Shown here: piece after piece, positions 10,620 to 20,330 of the stretch | Numbering within the stretch: the stretch's first letter is position 1 | Layout of the letters: every line of letters begins with the position of its first letter | Source: Pseudomonas vranovensis DSM 16006 | GTDB lineage: Bacteria > Pseudomonadota > Gammaproteobacteria > Pseudomonadales > Pseudomonadaceae | Assembly: GCF_000425805.1 (NCBI RefSeq) | Contig: NZ_AUED01000003.1 | Location: 62,001-126,000, forward strand | Reading direction: 5' to 3' | Length of the DNA: 64,000 nucleotides | Notes under the pieces: generated by a model | The model's database searches: none | What the model was told of the DNA's origin: nothing | What the model saw: only the letters and a program-made list of their open reading frames with translations | Program-made: the position numbers and the translations under genes

Positions 10620-10961
10620 ATGAGCTTTCTGATCCCCGCCGCTTACGCGGACGCCGCTGCCCCAGCCGCTGCCGCCGGCCCTGCCGGTACTGGCTTCGAG
10701 TGGATTTTCCTGGTCGGTTTCCTGGTCATCTTCTACCTGATGATCTGGCGTCCACAGGCCAAACGCGCCAAAGAGCAGAAGAACCTGCTGAGCAACCTGC
10801 AAAAAGGTGATGAAGTGGTCACCAACGGCGGCATCGCCGGCAAGATCGTCAAAGTGGCCGACGACTTCGTGGTACTGGAAGTATCCGACAACGTCGAACT
10901 GAAGTTCCAGAAGGGCGCCGTTGCCGCGACCCTGCCTAAAGGTACGCTCAAAGCGATCTAA
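10620..10961 (+). CDS. yajC: Preprotein translocase subunit YajC
   Basis: A small inner-membrane partner of SecDF, 113 residues. One membrane segment (FEWIFLVGFLVIFYLMIW) is followed by the family motif RPQAKRAKEQ and a cytoplasmic domain (GDEVVTNGGIAGKIVKV, VELKFQKGAVAATLP). The ATG at 10620 is preceded by GGAG. A GC-rich hairpin (GGGGCGC...GCGCCCC, about 10984-11002) without a T-run sits between it and secD and may tune relative expression rather than end transcription. Confidence 0.96.
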   Translation: MSFLIPAAYADAAAPAAAAGPAGTGFEWIFLVGFLVIFYLMIWRPQAKRAKEQKNLLSNLQKGDEVVTNGGIAGKIVKVADDFVVLEVSDNVELKFQKGAVAATLPKGTLKAI

Positions 10962-11024
10962 GTTTCAGTTTTTTACCAATCGACGGGGCGCGCAAGGCGC
11001 CCCGCGTCTTGAACGGGCGGCGTG

Positions 11025-12890
11025 ATGCTGAACAAATACCCTCTGTGGAAATACCTATTGATCGTGGCGGTACTGGCGATCGGTTTTATTTATTCCGCTC
11101 CCAACCTTTATCCTGATGATCCGGCCGTTCAGGTCAGTGGTGCCAGCACGGCGCTGCAGGTCACTCAGGCGGATCTGGACCGCGCGAGCAAGGCGCTCGT
11201 CGACGCCGGTATCCAGGTCAAGGCTGCAAGCCTGGGCGAAAAGGGCAGGGGTGCACTGCTGCGCCTGACCAAGCAGGAAGACCAACTGCCAGCCAAGGAT
11301 GTCGTGCGCAAGGCGCTGGGTGATGACTACGTTGTAGCGTTGAACCTGGCCCCGACCACCCCGCAATGGCTGCGCAACCTGGGTGCAAGCCCGATGAAGC
11401 TGGGTCTGGACCTTTCCGGTGGTGTGCACTTCCTGCTGGAAGTGGACATGGACAAGGCCATGTCGGCCCGCCTGAAAGTCTACGAAGGCGAAGTCAAAAG
11501 CCTGTTGCGTAAAGAGCGTGTGCGTTATCGCAGCCTGCCGCAGCAAGATGGCGACATTCAGTTGGGCTTCTCCGATGAAGCCTCCCGCGAACAGGCTCGC
11601 AGCCTGATCCGCAAGAATTTCAATGATTTCGAGCTGACCACCACCGAGCGCAATGGCCTGTCGGTGCTGCGTCTGGCGATTACCCCGGCCAAGGTCGCGG
11701 AAATCCGTGAATACTCGATCAAGCAGAACTTGACCACGGTCCGTAACCGGGTCAACGAGCTGGGTGTTGCCGAGCCGCTGGTACAGCGCCAGGGTGCCAA
11801 CCGCATCGTGGTGGAGCTGCCAGGCGTGCAGGACACTGCCGAAGCCAAGCGTATCCTGGGCAAGACCGCCAACCTGGAGTTCCGTCTGGGTGCCGAGCCG
11901 GGCGCTTCCAAAGCCACTACCGAAACCTTCGAGTTCCGTGAGGGCGGTCGTTCGGCCGCTGTCGAGCGTGGCCTGATCATCACCGGTGACCAGGTTACCG
12001 ACGCCCAGGCAAGCTTCGACGAGCAGGGTCGCCCGCAAGTGAACATCCGCCTGGATGGCCACGGTGGCGAACTGATGAGTCGCGCAACGCGCAGCAACGT
12101 CGGTCGCAGCATGGCGGTGATCTTCATCGAGCAGCGCCCGACTACTCGCTATGTGAAGCAGATGGTCGATGGTGTCGAAAAGGACGTCGCTGTCCAGACC
12201 TTCACTGAAGAAAAACGCATCATCAGCCTGGCAACCATCCAGTCGCCACTGGGCAGCCAGTTCCGCATCACCGGCCTGAACGGCCAGGGTGAGTCCTCAG
12301 AGCTGGCCCTGCTGCTGCGTGCCGGTGGCCTCGCTGCCCCGATGTACTTCGCTGAAGAGCGCACCATTGGCCCGAGCCTGGGTGCCGACAACATCACCAA
12401 GGGTATCGATGCTTCCCTGTGGGGCATGCTGTTCGTCTCCCTGTTCATCATGGCTATCTACCGTTTCTTTGGTCTGATCGCCACTATGGCCCTGGCCGGT
12501 AACATGGTCATGCTGCTGGCGCTGATGTCGCTGCTGGGGGCAACCCTGACCCTGCCGGGCATCGCCGGTATCGTCCTGACCATGGGTATGGCGGTCGACG
12601 CCAACGTGCTGATCTTCTCGCGGATTCGCGAAGAGCTGGCCAATGGCATGTCGGTGCAGCGCGCTATCCACGAAGGCTTCAACCGTGCCTACACCGCGAT
12701 TGTCGACGCCAACCTGACCACCCTGCTGGTGGGCGGCATCCTGTTCGCCATGGGTACCGGTCCGGTCAAAGGCTTCGCAGTTACCATGTCCCTCGGGATT
12801 TTCACCTCGATGTTCACGGCCGTCATGGTTACCCGCGCAATGGTCAACCTGACCTGCGGTGGGCGTGATATCAAGAAGTTGTGGGTTTAA
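11025..12890 (+). CDS. secD: Protein translocase subunit SecD
   Basis: Proton-driven accessory subunit that pulls secreted proteins out of SecYEG on the periplasmic side. It has 621 residues: one N-terminal membrane helix (YPLWKYLLIVAVLAIGFIY), the large periplasmic P1 region with GLDLSGGVHFLLEV, then five C-terminal helices of the RND type with GMAVDANVLIFSRIREEL. The ATG at 11025 matches the MLNxYPLWKY start of homologues. A GTG one codon earlier would add a single residue. secF follows 9 bp later. Confidence 0.97.
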   Translation: MLNKYPLWKYLLIVAVLAIGFIYSAPNLYPDDPAVQVSGASTALQVTQADLDRASKALVDAGIQVKAASLGEKGRGALLRLTKQEDQLPAKDVVRKALGDDYVVALNLAPTTPQWLRNLGASPMKLGLDLSGGVHFLLEVDMDKAMSARLKVYEGEVKSLLRKERVRYRSLPQQDGDIQLGFSDEASREQARSLIRKNFNDFELTTTERNGLSVLRLAITPAKVAEIREYSIKQNLTTVRNRVNELGVAEPLVQRQGANRIVVELPGVQDTAEAKRILGKTANLEFRLGAEPGASKATTETFEFREGGRSAAVERGLIITGDQVTDAQASFDEQGRPQVNIRLDGHGGELMSRATRSNVGRSMAVIFIEQRPTTRYVKQMVDGVEKDVAVQTFTEEKRIISLATIQSPLGSQFRITGLNGQGESSELALLLRAGGLAAPMYFAEERTIGPSLGADNITKGIDASLWGMLFVSLFIMAIYRFFGLIATMALAGNMVMLLALMSLLGATLTLPGIAGIVLTMGMAVDANVLIFSRIREELANGMSVQRAIHEGFNRAYTAIVDANLTTLLVGGILFAMGTGPVKGFAVTMSLGIFTSMFTAVMVTRAMVNLTCGGRDIKKLWV

Positions 12891-12899
12891 GGGGCTGCC

Positions 12900-13811
12900 A
12901 TGTTACGTACCATTAACTTCATGGGTGTGCGCAACTTTGCGTTCGGCGTCACCCTGCTTCTTACCGTACTGGCGCTGTTCAGCTGGTTCTATAAAGGGCT
13001 CAATTTTGGCCTGGACTTTACCGGCGGTACGCTCATCGAGCTGACCTACGAGCGTCCGGCCAACCTCGGCCAGGTGCGTGAGGAGTTGGTCAAGGCCGGC
13101 TTCCAGGACGCTGTGGTGCAGAGCTTCGGTGCAACCACCGACCTGCTGGTGCGTATGCCGGGCGATGACCCGATGCTGGGCAACCGCGTTTCCGAAGCCC
13201 TGCAGAAGGTCAGTACCGACAACCCGGCCGTGGTCAAGCGTGTCGAGTTCGTGGGGCCCCAGGTCGGCGAGGAGCTGCGTGACCAGGGTGGCCTGGGCAT
13301 GCTGTTGGCTCTGGGCGGCATCATGCTGTACCTGGCCTTCCGCTTTCAGTGGAAATTCGCCTTGGGTGCGATTCTCTCGCTGGTCCACGACGTGGTCGTG
13401 ACCCTGGGTATCCTGTCGTTCTTCCAGATCACCTTCGACCTGACGGTGCTGGCAGCGGTGCTGGCGATCATCGGCTACTCGCTCAACGACACCATCGTCG
13501 TGTTCGATCGGGTGCGCGAGAACTTCCGTGTATTGCGCAAGGCTTCGCTGATCGAGAACATCAACATCTCGACCACCCAGACCCTGCTGCGTACCGTGGC
13601 AACCTCGGTCTCCACCTTGCTGGCCATCGCTGCGCTGCTGTTCTTCGGGGGTGACAACCTGTGGGGCTTCTCGCTGGCGCTGTTCATTGGTGTCATGGCG
13701 GGTACCTACTCGTCGATCTACATCGCCAACGTAGTGCTGATCTGGCTGAACCTGAGCAGCGAAGACCTGATTCCACCGGTCAAGGCAGAAGGTGTGGACG
13801 ACCGCCCGTAA
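12900..13811 (+). CDS. secF: Protein translocase subunit SecF
   Basis: Partner of SecD in the SecDF-YajC complex, 303 residues with six predicted membrane helices. Recognisable parts are FGLDFTGGTLIELTYE after the first helix, the conserved ALILSLVHDV-like segment read here as GAILSLVHDVVVT, and YSLNDTIVVFDRVREN. It starts with ATG after AAGGGGC and ends the operon, with a strong terminator 33 bp after its stop. Confidence 0.97.
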   Translation: MLRTINFMGVRNFAFGVTLLLTVLALFSWFYKGLNFGLDFTGGTLIELTYERPANLGQVREELVKAGFQDAVVQSFGATTDLLVRMPGDDPMLGNRVSEALQKVSTDNPAVVKRVEFVGPQVGEELRDQGGLGMLLALGGIMLYLAFRFQWKFALGAILSLVHDVVVTLGILSFFQITFDLTVLAAVLAIIGYSLNDTIVVFDRVRENFRVLRKASLIENINISTTQTLLRTVATSVSTLLAIAALLFFGGDNLWGFSLALFIGVMAGTYSSIYIANVVLIWLNLSSEDLIPPVKAEGVDDRP

Positions 13812-13843
13812 GGGCTTTTCCCACGCTGTTTGTCGTAGAAGAA

Positions 13844-13873
13844 GGCGCGAGCATTGAACTCGCGCCTTTTTTT
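13844..13873 (+). terminator. Intrinsic terminator after secF
   Basis: GGCGCGAG and CTCGCGCC make an 8-bp perfect stem with a 7-nt loop, followed by seven T. Confidence 0.93.
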
Positions 13874-13931
13874 ATGCTCCAAGGCAGGGAGAAGGCGGGC
13901 TATGTCCCGCGGGTACGATCAGGAGGTTCAC

Positions 13932-14480
13932 GTGAACAAGTCAATGCTGGTGGGTGCGGTTCTGGGTGCTGTCGGTGTTACCGCCGGAGGTGCTGTGGCC
14001 ACCTACAGCCTGGTCAAAAGCGGGCCGGAGTACGCCGAGGTTGTGGCTGTGCAGCCGGTCAAGCAGACCGTCAAGACGCCACGCGAAGTCTGCAAGGATG
14101 TCACTGTCACGCGTCAGGCGCCGGTGAAGGATCAGCATCAGATTGCCGGTACTGTGCTGGGGGCAGTGGCAGGTGGTTTGCTGGGTAACCAGATTGGTGG
14201 CGGCACGGGCAAGAAAATTGCCACGGTGGCCGGCGCGGTCGGTGGCGGCTATGCCGGTAACAAGGTGCAGGAAGGCATGCAGGAGCGTGATACCTACACC
14301 ACCACTCAGACCCGCTGCAACACGGTCAACGACCTGAGCGAGAAGGTGGTGGGTTATGACGTGAAGTATTCGATTGGCGACAAGATTGGCCAGGTTCGTA
14401 TGGACCGTGACCCAGGTTCGCAGATCCCGCTGGATAAAGAGGGCAAGCTGGTGTTGAGCCAGGCGGAGTCCGGGCAGTAA
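13932..14480 (+). CDS. ycfJ: Glycine-zipper 2TM protein, YcfJ-like
   Basis: A 182-residue envelope protein of unknown function. It starts with GTG at 13932 directly after a perfect AGGAGG site. The N-terminal hydrophobic helix (MLVGAVLGAVGVTAGGAVAT) is followed by the YcfJ-like blocks VKTPREVCKDVTVTRQ, a glycine zipper near residues 75-120 (LGAVAGGLLGNQIGGGTG, GAVGGGYAGNKVQ) and GYDVKYSIGDKIGQVRMDRDPG. Length and block order follow E. coli YcfJ. The upstream ATG at 13854 lies within the terminator region and is unlikely. It is monocistronic, between two terminators. Confidence 0.88.
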   Translation: MNKSMLVGAVLGAVGVTAGGAVATYSLVKSGPEYAEVVAVQPVKQTVKTPREVCKDVTVTRQAPVKDQHQIAGTVLGAVAGGLLGNQIGGGTGKKIATVAGAVGGGYAGNKVQEGMQERDTYTTTQTRCNTVNDLSEKVVGYDVKYSIGDKIGQVRMDRDPGSQIPLDKEGKLVLSQAESGQ

Positions 14481-14513
14481 TCTCCCTGTTCCAGGGATGG
14501 AGTCCACAAAAAA

Positions 14514-14536
14514 GCACCCCGAAGGGTGCTTTTTTT
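14514..14536. terminator. Bidirectional terminator between ycfJ and suhB
   Basis: GCACCC and GGGTGC with a CGAA loop, flanked by A6 on the left and T7 on the right, so it can stop transcripts from both convergent genes. Confidence 0.92.
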
Positions 14537-14551
14537 GTGCCCGATCGAAGC

Positions 14552-15370
14552 TTAACGCTTGATCGAGGCAGGCAGGTGCGGCTGGATAGCAGTCAGGACG
14601 GCCTTGAAGCACTTGGTGTTGCCGGCGACGATGTGGCCCTTCTCGAGGAAGTCATGACCGCCGGTGAAGTCGCTCACCAGGCCGCCAGCTTCCTGAATCA
14701 GCAGGGCGCCTGCGGCCATGTCCCATTCCGACAGGCCCGATTCCCAGAAGGCATCGAAGCGACCGGCGGCGACGTAAGCCAGGTCCAGGCTGGCAGCGCC
14801 GGCGCGGCGGATGCCGGCGGTCTGGCCAACCAGGGCGCGGAACATGCCCAGGTAGTTGTCCAGGTCAGCCATCTGGTTGTCGCGGAACGGGAAGCCGGTG
14901 CCCAGCAGTGCGCCTTCCAGGCTGGTGCGTGGGCTGACGCGCAGGCGGCGGCCGTTCAGCTGGGCGCCACGGCCACGGCTGGCGGTGAATTCTTCCTGGC
15001 GGACAGGGTCCAGTACCACGGCGTGCTCAAGGCGGCCACGGTATTTGCAGGCGATGCTGACAGCGAAGTGCGGAACGCCACGCAGGAAGTTGGTGGTGCC
15101 GTCCAGAGGATCGATGATCCACAGGTAGTCCTTGCCTTCTTCGCCGCTGCCAGCGTGCAGGCCGGTCTCTTCGCCGTAGATGGAGTGGTTCGGGTAGGCC
15201 TTGCGCAGAGCGTTGATGATGCTTTGCTCGGCAGCACGGTCGACTTCGGACACGTAATCCTTGGCGTCTTTTTCATCAACCTTGATGCTATCCAGGCGCT
15301 CGATGGAGCGGAAAATCAGTTCACTGGCGCTGCGGGCGGCGCGCAGCGCGATATTCAGCATGGGCTGCAT
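14552..15370 (-). CDS. suhB: Inositol-1-monophosphatase / Nus-factor SuhB
   Basis: A 272-residue Mg-dependent phosphatase of the IMPase superfamily. In gamma-proteobacteria SuhB also joins the rRNA antitermination complex. Metal-binding motifs are GEETG, WIIDPLDGTTNF and SEWDMAAGALL. I start at the ATG at 15370, which gives MQPMLNIALRAARSASELI, the usual N-terminus. The frame stays open upstream but without a sensible start. It is transcribed convergently to ycfJ and divergently from trmJ, with 145 bp for both promoters. Confidence 0.96.
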   Translation of the reverse strand: MQPMLNIALRAARSASELIFRSIERLDSIKVDEKDAKDYVSEVDRAAEQSIINALRKAYPNHSIYGEETGLHAGSGEEGKDYLWIIDPLDGTTNFLRGVPHFAVSIACKYRGRLEHAVVLDPVRQEEFTASRGRGAQLNGRRLRVSPRTSLEGALLGTGFPFRDNQMADLDNYLGMFRALVGQTAGIRRAGAASLDLAYVAAGRFDAFWESGLSEWDMAAGALLIQEAGGLVSDFTGGHDFLEKGHIVAGNTKCFKAVLTAIQPHLPASIKR

Positions 15371-15515
15371 GGACGTTTCACCTGGGTCGTTAAAGAAAGC
15401 CGAACATTCTAGCAGAAAACTTCGCGCGAAGAAGTGTGTCATTTGCTTTCGTAGCGTAATGTTGGTCGGTTCTGTAAGATTTGCTCCCTTATTTCCATGT
15501 CTGTGAGCGCTCGCC

Positions 15516-16289
15516 TTGCTGCAAAATATTCGTGTTGTTCTGGTCAATACCAGCCACCCCGGCAATATCGGCGGCGCTGCGCGTGCCATGAAAAACATGG
15601 GCTTGTCGCGCCTGGTGCTGGTCGACCCGCTGGATTTCCCGTCCCATGAGGCGGATGCCCGAGCCTCGGGCGCCGATGACGTGCTTGCGGGAGCGCAAGT
15701 GGTCGCGACCCTCGAAGAGGCGTTGGCCGGCTGCAACCTGGTGCTCGGTACCAGCGCCCGGGATCGGCGTATCCCGTGGCCGTTGGTCGATCCGCGCGAG
15801 TGCGGCAGCAAAACCATCGAGCACGCAGCCCAGGGTCAGGAAATTGCGTTGGTGTTCGGGCGTGAATACGCCGGCCTGACCAACGAAGAGCTGCAGCGCT
15901 GTCATTTCCATGTGCATATCCCCTCCAATCCGGATTTCAGCTCGCTGAACCTGGCGGCGGCCGTGCAGGTGCTGGCTTATGAGGTGCGCATGGCCTGGCT
16001 GGCAGCCGAAGGCCAGCCGTCCAAGGTGGAAAAATTCGAAGTGACGTCGGTGCGCAGCAGCGAGCTGGCGACCATGGATGAAATGGAGTTGTTCTATGAA
16101 CACCTGGAGAAAACCCTGGTGGACATCGGCTTCCTCGACCCCGAAAAGCCCAAGCACCTGATGCCGCGTTTACGTCGCCTGTATGGGCGCAGCTCGGTCA
16201 ATCGTTCGGAAATGAGTATTTTGCGCGGCATCCTCACCGAAACCCAGAAAGTGGCCCGGGGCGAGCCGCATAAACGCAAGGATCAATAG
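15516..16289 (+). CDS. trmJ: tRNA (cytidine/uridine-2'-O-)-methyltransferase TrmJ
   Basis: SPOUT-class enzyme that 2'-O-methylates position 32 of several tRNAs, 257 residues. The SAM-binding knot is seen in LVFGREYAGLTNEEL and SSLNLAAAVQVLAYEVRM. The N-terminus LQNIRVVLVNTSHPGNIGG aligns with the E. coli start MLQNIR only if translation begins with TTG at 15516. The nearby ATG at 15497 is out of frame. The gene ends one base before the cysE start, so the pair is probably co-transcribed. Confidence 0.95.
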   Translation: MLQNIRVVLVNTSHPGNIGGAARAMKNMGLSRLVLVDPLDFPSHEADARASGADDVLAGAQVVATLEEALAGCNLVLGTSARDRRIPWPLVDPRECGSKTIEHAAQGQEIALVFGREYAGLTNEELQRCHFHVHIPSNPDFSSLNLAAAVQVLAYEVRMAWLAAEGQPSKVEKFEVTSVRSSELATMDEMELFYEHLEKTLVDIGFLDPEKPKHLMPRLRRLYGRSSVNRSEMSILRGILTETQKVARGEPHKRKDQ

Positions 16290-17072
16290 ATGTTCGAGCG
16301 TCTGCGTGAAGATATCCAGGGCGTTTTCCACCGTGACCCGGCGGCGCGCAATGCCTTTGAAGTGCTGACCTGCTACCCGGGCATGCATGCGATCTGGCTG
16401 CATCGGGCGGCGCATTCGCTGTGGAAGCGCGATTGGAAGTGGCTGGCGCGACTGGTATCGAACTTCGGGCGCTGGATGACCGGTATCGAGATTCATCCCG
16501 GTGCCAAGGTCGGGCGGCGTTTTTTCATCGACCACGGCATGGGAATTGTCATCGGTGAAACCGCCGAGATCGGTGACGACGTCACGCTTTACCAGGGCGT
16601 GACCCTGGGCGGCACCAGCTGGAACAAAGGCAAGCGTCACCCGACGCTTGAAGATGGTGTCGTCGTCGGTGCCGGCGCGAAGGTGCTGGGCCCGTTCACC
16701 GTGGGTGCCGGGGCCAAGATCGGCTCCAACGCCGTGGTCACCAAGGCGGTGCCCGCAGGCGCCACTGCGGTAGGTATTCCGGGGCGGATCATCGTCAAGA
16801 CCGACGCCGAAGTCGAAGCCAAGCGCAAGGCAATGGCCGAGAAGATTGGTTTTGATGCCTATGGCGTCAGTGAAGACATGCCTGACCCGGTGGCGCGCGC
16901 CATCGGTCAGTTGCTTGATCACCTGCAGGCGGTGGACGGGCGGCTGGAAGACATGTGCGGTGCGCTGAAGAACCTTGGCAGTGACTACTGTGCCAAGGAG
17001 CTGCCGGCCCTGCGTCAAGAGGACTTCGCCGAGGTCAAGGGCGAGGCGCGCAGCGACACACCGACGCATTGA
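16290..17072 (+). CDS. cysE: Serine O-acetyltransferase
   Basis: First committed step of cysteine synthesis: acetyl-CoA plus serine gives O-acetylserine. The protein has 260 residues with an N-terminal helical part and a left-handed beta-helix of hexapeptide repeats ([51 protein letters not shown]). The catalytic His-Asp are in FFIDHGMG. It directly abuts trmJ upstream and precedes iscR; cysteine is the sulfur source for IscS, so the neighbourhood is functionally consistent. An intrinsic terminator follows. Confidence 0.96.
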   Translation: MFERLREDIQGVFHRDPAARNAFEVLTCYPGMHAIWLHRAAHSLWKRDWKWLARLVSNFGRWMTGIEIHPGAKVGRRFFIDHGMGIVIGETAEIGDDVTLYQGVTLGGTSWNKGKRHPTLEDGVVVGAGAKVLGPFTVGAGAKIGSNAVVTKAVPAGATAVGIPGRIIVKTDAEVEAKRKAMAEKIGFDAYGVSEDMPDPVARAIGQLLDHLQAVDGRLEDMCGALKNLGSDYCAKELPALRQEDFAEVKGEARSDTPTH

Positions 17073-17075
17073 CAG

Positions 17076-17103
17076 AAGGGCGTGCGCATACGCCCTTTCG
17101 TTT
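17076..17103 (+). terminator. Intrinsic terminator after cysE
   Basis: AAGGGCGT and ACGCCCTT form an 8-bp stem with a 6-nt loop, followed by TTCGTTT. Confidence 0.8.
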
Positions 17104-17155
17104 GCTATGATTCCGCCGCCTTCCCGCGGCAATCCCGACTAAAGCACTAGGTCTT

Positions 17156-17188
17156 ATAGTTGACTTAAATGCTCGGGAATAGCATACT
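17156..17188 (+). promoter_or_regulatory. isc promoter with IscR type 1 site
   Basis: TTGACT at 17160-17165, a 17-bp spacer and CATACT at 17183-17188 form the promoter. The overlapping 17156-17180 stretch, which includes ATAGTTGACT and CTCGGGAAT, follows the IscR type 1 operator known from the E. coli isc promoter, so holo-IscR should repress here. Confidence 0.87.
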
Positions 17189-17224
17189 CGCTCCCATTCC
17201 GTAACCCCGTGGTACCTACTAGCC

Positions 17225-17716
17225 ATGCGACTGACTACAAAAGGCCGATACGCCGTGACCGCCATGCTTGATCTGGCGTTGCACGCGCAGCATGGGCCGG
17301 TGTCTCTGGCCGACATTTCCGAGCGCCAAGGCATCTCCCTTTCTTATCTGGAGCAGCTTTTTGCAAAGCTGCGCCGCAGCAGCCTGGTATCCAGCGTGCG
17401 CGGCCCTGGCGGCGGCTATCAGCTGTCGCGAAGCATGGAGAGCATTCAGGTCGCACAGGTCATCGATGCGGTTAACGAATCGGTCGACGCAACACGCTGT
17501 CAGGGCCTGGGTGATTGCCACGCCGGCGACACCTGCCTTACCCACCACTTGTGGTGCGACCTGAGCCAGCAGATTCACGAATTCCTCAGCGGTATCAGCC
17601 TGGCTGACCTTGTTACTCGCCGTGAGGTGCAAGAAGTCGCCCAGCGCCAGGACCTGCGACGTATCGCAAGCCGGGCACCGCAGCTGGACAAGATTGAGAC
17701 GTCAGCCGTCGAATGA
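17225..17716 (+). CDS. iscR: Fe-S cluster assembly transcription factor IscR
   Basis: Rrf2-family regulator of 163 residues that represses the isc operon when it holds a [2Fe-2S] cluster. The winged helix begins [18 protein letters not shown]. Cluster ligands fall exactly at Cys92, Cys98, Cys104 and His107 ([18 protein letters not shown]), as in E. coli. It is the first gene of the isc operon, and an IscR site overlaps its promoter. Confidence 0.97.
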   Translation: MRLTTKGRYAVTAMLDLALHAQHGPVSLADISERQGISLSYLEQLFAKLRRSSLVSSVRGPGGGYQLSRSMESIQVAQVIDAVNESVDATRCQGLGDCHAGDTCLTHHLWCDLSQQIHEFLSGISLADLVTRREVQEVAQRQDLRRIASRAPQLDKIETSAVE

Positions 17717-17758
17717 CCGTTTCGACGCGCGGCGCGACCGCCTGATAGGAGATATTCA

Positions 17759-18973
17759 ATGAAGTTGCCGATCTACCTCGATTACTCCGCGACCACTCCG
17801 GTCGACCCACGCGTTGCCCAGAAGATGAGCGACTGCCTGCTGGTCGACGGGAACTTCGGTAACCCGGCGTCGCGCTCCCACGTCTTTGGCTGGAAAGCCG
17901 AAGAAGCAGTTGAGAACGCTCGCCGCCAGGTCGCTGACCTGGTCAACGCCGATCCGCGTGAAATTGTCTGGACCAGTGGTGCAACCGAGTCCGACAACCT
18001 GGCAATCAAGGGCGTTGCGCACTTCTACGGCACCAAGGGCAAGCACCTGATCACCTCCAAGATCGAGCACAAGGCTGTCCTCGACAGCACACGCCAGCTG
18101 GAGCGTGAAGGCTTCGAGGTTACCTACATCGAGCCGGGCGCCGATGGCCTGATCACCCCGGCCATGGTTGAAGCTGCCCTGCGTGATGACACCATCCTGG
18201 TGTCGATCATGCATGTGAACAACGAAATCGGCACCATCAACGACATCGCTGCCATCGGCGAGCTGACCCGCGCTCGCGGCGTCATGTTCCACGTCGACGC
18301 TGCTCAGTCCACCGGCAAGGTCGAAATCGACCTGCAGAAGCTGAAAGTCGACCTGATGTCCTTCTCCGCACACAAAACCTACGGCCCTAAAGGCATCGGC
18401 GCGCTGTACGTAAGCCGCAAGCCTCGCGTGCGTCTGGAAGCCACCATGCACGGCGGCGGTCACGAGCGCGGCATGCGTTCGGGCACCCTGGCGACCCACC
18501 AGATCGTCGGCATGGGTGAAGCGTTCGCCATCGCCAAAGAGCAGATGGCCAGCGAGAACGTCCGTATCAAGGCCCTGAGCGACCGCTTCTACAAGCAGGT
18601 CGAAGGTCTTGAAGAGCTGTACATCAACGGCAGCATGACCGCGCGTATCCCGCACAACCTGAACCTGAGCTTCAACTACGTTGAAGGCGAATCGCTGATC
18701 ATGGCCCTCAAGGACCTGGCAGTGTCGTCCGGTTCGGCGTGTACCTCGGCTTCGCTTGAGCCGTCCTACGTACTGCGCGCTCTGGGCCGTAACGACGAGC
18801 TGGCTCACAGCTCGATCCGCTTCACCTTCGGTCGTTTCACCACCGAAGAAGAAATCGACTACGCCGCGCAGAAAGTTTGCGAGGCCGTGACCAAGCTGCG
18901 CGAATTGTCGCCGCTGTGGGATATGTACAAAGACGGCGTCGACATCTCCAAGATCGAGTGGGCTGCGCACTAA
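17759..18973 (+). CDS. iscS: Cysteine desulfurase IscS
   Basis: PLP enzyme that takes sulfur from cysteine as a persulfide and passes it to IscU and other acceptors. The 404 residues equal the E. coli length. The PLP lysine is in [12 protein letters not shown] and the catalytic cysteine in [17 protein letters not shown], on the long mobile loop of group I desulfurases. A strong AGGAGA site precedes the ATG. It is the second gene of the isc operon. Confidence 0.98.
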   Translation: MKLPIYLDYSATTPVDPRVAQKMSDCLLVDGNFGNPASRSHVFGWKAEEAVENARRQVADLVNADPREIVWTSGATESDNLAIKGVAHFYGTKGKHLITSKIEHKAVLDSTRQLEREGFEVTYIEPGADGLITPAMVEAALRDDTILVSIMHVNNEIGTINDIAAIGELTRARGVMFHVDAAQSTGKVEIDLQKLKVDLMSFSAHKTYGPKGIGALYVSRKPRVRLEATMHGGGHERGMRSGTLATHQIVGMGEAFAIAKEQMASENVRIKALSDRFYKQVEGLEELYINGSMTARIPHNLNLSFNYVEGESLIMALKDLAVSSGSACTSASLEPSYVLRALGRNDELAHSSIRFTFGRFTTEEEIDYAAQKVCEAVTKLRELSPLWDMYKDGVDISKIEWAAH

Positions 18974-19019
18974 GTAGTCGCCGGCAAGAGCGGCTCTCTG
19001 ATGAGGAAGGAATTGCACC

Positions 19020-19406
19020 ATGGCATACAGTGAAAAGGTCATCGACCATTACGAAAACCCACGCAACGTCGGCAAGATGAATGCCGAGGATCCGGATGTC
19101 GGGACCGGCATGGTCGGCGCTCCAGCGTGCGGCGACGTGATGCGCCTGCAAATCAAGGTCAACGAGCAGGGTGTCATCGAAGACGCCAAGTTCAAGACTT
19201 ACGGCTGTGGTTCGGCCATTGCCTCCAGCTCCCTGGCCACCGAGTGGATGAAGGGCAAGACCCTGGACGAAGCCGAAACCATCAAGAACACCCAGCTGGC
19301 CGAAGAACTGGCGTTGCCGCCGGTCAAAATCCACTGCTCGGTACTCGCCGAAGACGCCATCAAGGCGGCTGTACGCGATTACAAGCAGAAGAAAGGTTTG
19401 CTCTAA
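19020..19406 (+). CDS. iscU: Fe-S cluster scaffold IscU
   Basis: Scaffold on which [2Fe-2S] and [4Fe-4S] clusters are built, 128 residues. The three cluster cysteines are in GAPACGDV, YGCGSA and HCSVLAED, with the conserved Asp in the first motif. The HscA-binding LPPVK motif is present as LPPVKIHC. It lies between iscS and iscA. Confidence 0.98.
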   Translation: MAYSEKVIDHYENPRNVGKMNAEDPDVGTGMVGAPACGDVMRLQIKVNEQGVIEDAKFKTYGCGSAIASSSLATEWMKGKTLDEAETIKNTQLAEELALPPVKIHCSVLAEDAIKAAVRDYKQKKGLL

Positions 19407-19434
19407 GTTCGCCTGTTGCAGGTAAGGAGTCTCG

Positions 19435-19758
19435 ATGGCTATCAGCATGACAGAAGCCGCCGCCAACCACGTGCGGCGCTCTCTCGACGGACGCGGCAAG
19501 GGTCTTGGCATTCGCTTGGGCGTTCGTACCACCGGCTGCTCGGGTCTGGCCTATGTGCTGGAGTTCGTTGATCAGCCAGACGCCGAAGACCAGGTCTTCG
19601 AAAGCCACGGCGAGAAGGTGATCATTGATCCCAAGAGCCTGGCCTACCTCGACGGTACCGAGCTCGATTTCGTCAAGGAAGGGTTGAACGAAGGCTTCAA
19701 GTTCAACAACCCCAACGTGCGCGGTGAGTGTGGCTGCGGCGAAAGCTTCAACGTCTGA
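19435..19758 (+). CDS. iscA: Iron-sulfur carrier IscA
   Basis: A-type carrier of 107 residues that delivers clusters to apo-proteins. The three family cysteines are in TTGCSGLAY and in the C-terminal GECGCGESF. The length matches E. coli IscA. It is followed 8 bp later by hscB. Confidence 0.97.
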   Translation: MAISMTEAAANHVRRSLDGRGKGLGIRLGVRTTGCSGLAYVLEFVDQPDAEDQVFESHGEKVIIDPKSLAYLDGTELDFVKEGLNEGFKFNNPNVRGECGCGESFNV

Positions 19759-19766
19759 GGCTGCGC

Positions 19767-20288
19767 GTGGGTACTCCTTGTCATTTCGCCCTGTTTGACC
19801 TGCAACCTGGCTTCCGTCTGGACCTTGATAAACTGGCCGTTCGCTATCGCGAGCTGGCCCGTGAGGTCCACCCGGATCGCTTCGCCGATGCCTCCGAACG
19901 TGAACAGCGCATAGCGCTCGAACGTTCGGCTGCGCTGAACGAGGCCTACCAGACGCTAAAGAGCGCGCCCCGGCGTGCCCGCTACCTGTTGGCGATCGGC
20001 GGCCATGAAGTGCCGCAGGAAGTCACCGTCCATGATCCCGAGTTCCTGCTGCAGCAGATGCAATTGCGCGAAGAGCTCGAAGACCTCCAGGACAGTGCCG
20101 ACCTCGATGGTGTCGCCGTGTTCAAGCGTCGCTTGAAAACCGCCCAGGAAGCGCTCAACGAGGATTTCGCCGCCTGCTGGAACGATCCTGCGCAGCGCGA
20201 ACAGGCCGAGCGCCTGATGCGCCGCATGCAGTTTCTCGACAAGCTCGCCTACGAAGTGCGCCAGCTGGAAGAGCGCCTCGACGATTAA
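19767..20288 (+). CDS. hscB: Co-chaperone HscB (J-protein)
   Basis: J-domain protein of 173 residues that brings IscU to HscA and stimulates its ATPase. The HPD motif is in [12 protein letters not shown] near residue 32, and the C-terminal three-helix bundle binds IscU. Translation should start with GTG at 19767, preceded by GAGG six bases upstream. That gives [13 protein letters not shown], the normal N-terminus. An earlier ATG at 19728 lies inside iscA. Confidence 0.95.
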   Translation: MGTPCHFALFDLQPGFRLDLDKLAVRYRELAREVHPDRFADASEREQRIALERSAALNEAYQTLKSAPRRARYLLAIGGHEVPQEVTVHDPEFLLQQMQLREELEDLQDSADLDGVAVFKRRLKTAQEALNEDFAACWNDPAQREQAERLMRRMQFLDKLAYEVRQLEERLDD

Positions 20289-20330
20289 CTCGGCGCTGCT
20301 CCTGGCGGCGCCCCTGGTATTCAGATAAGC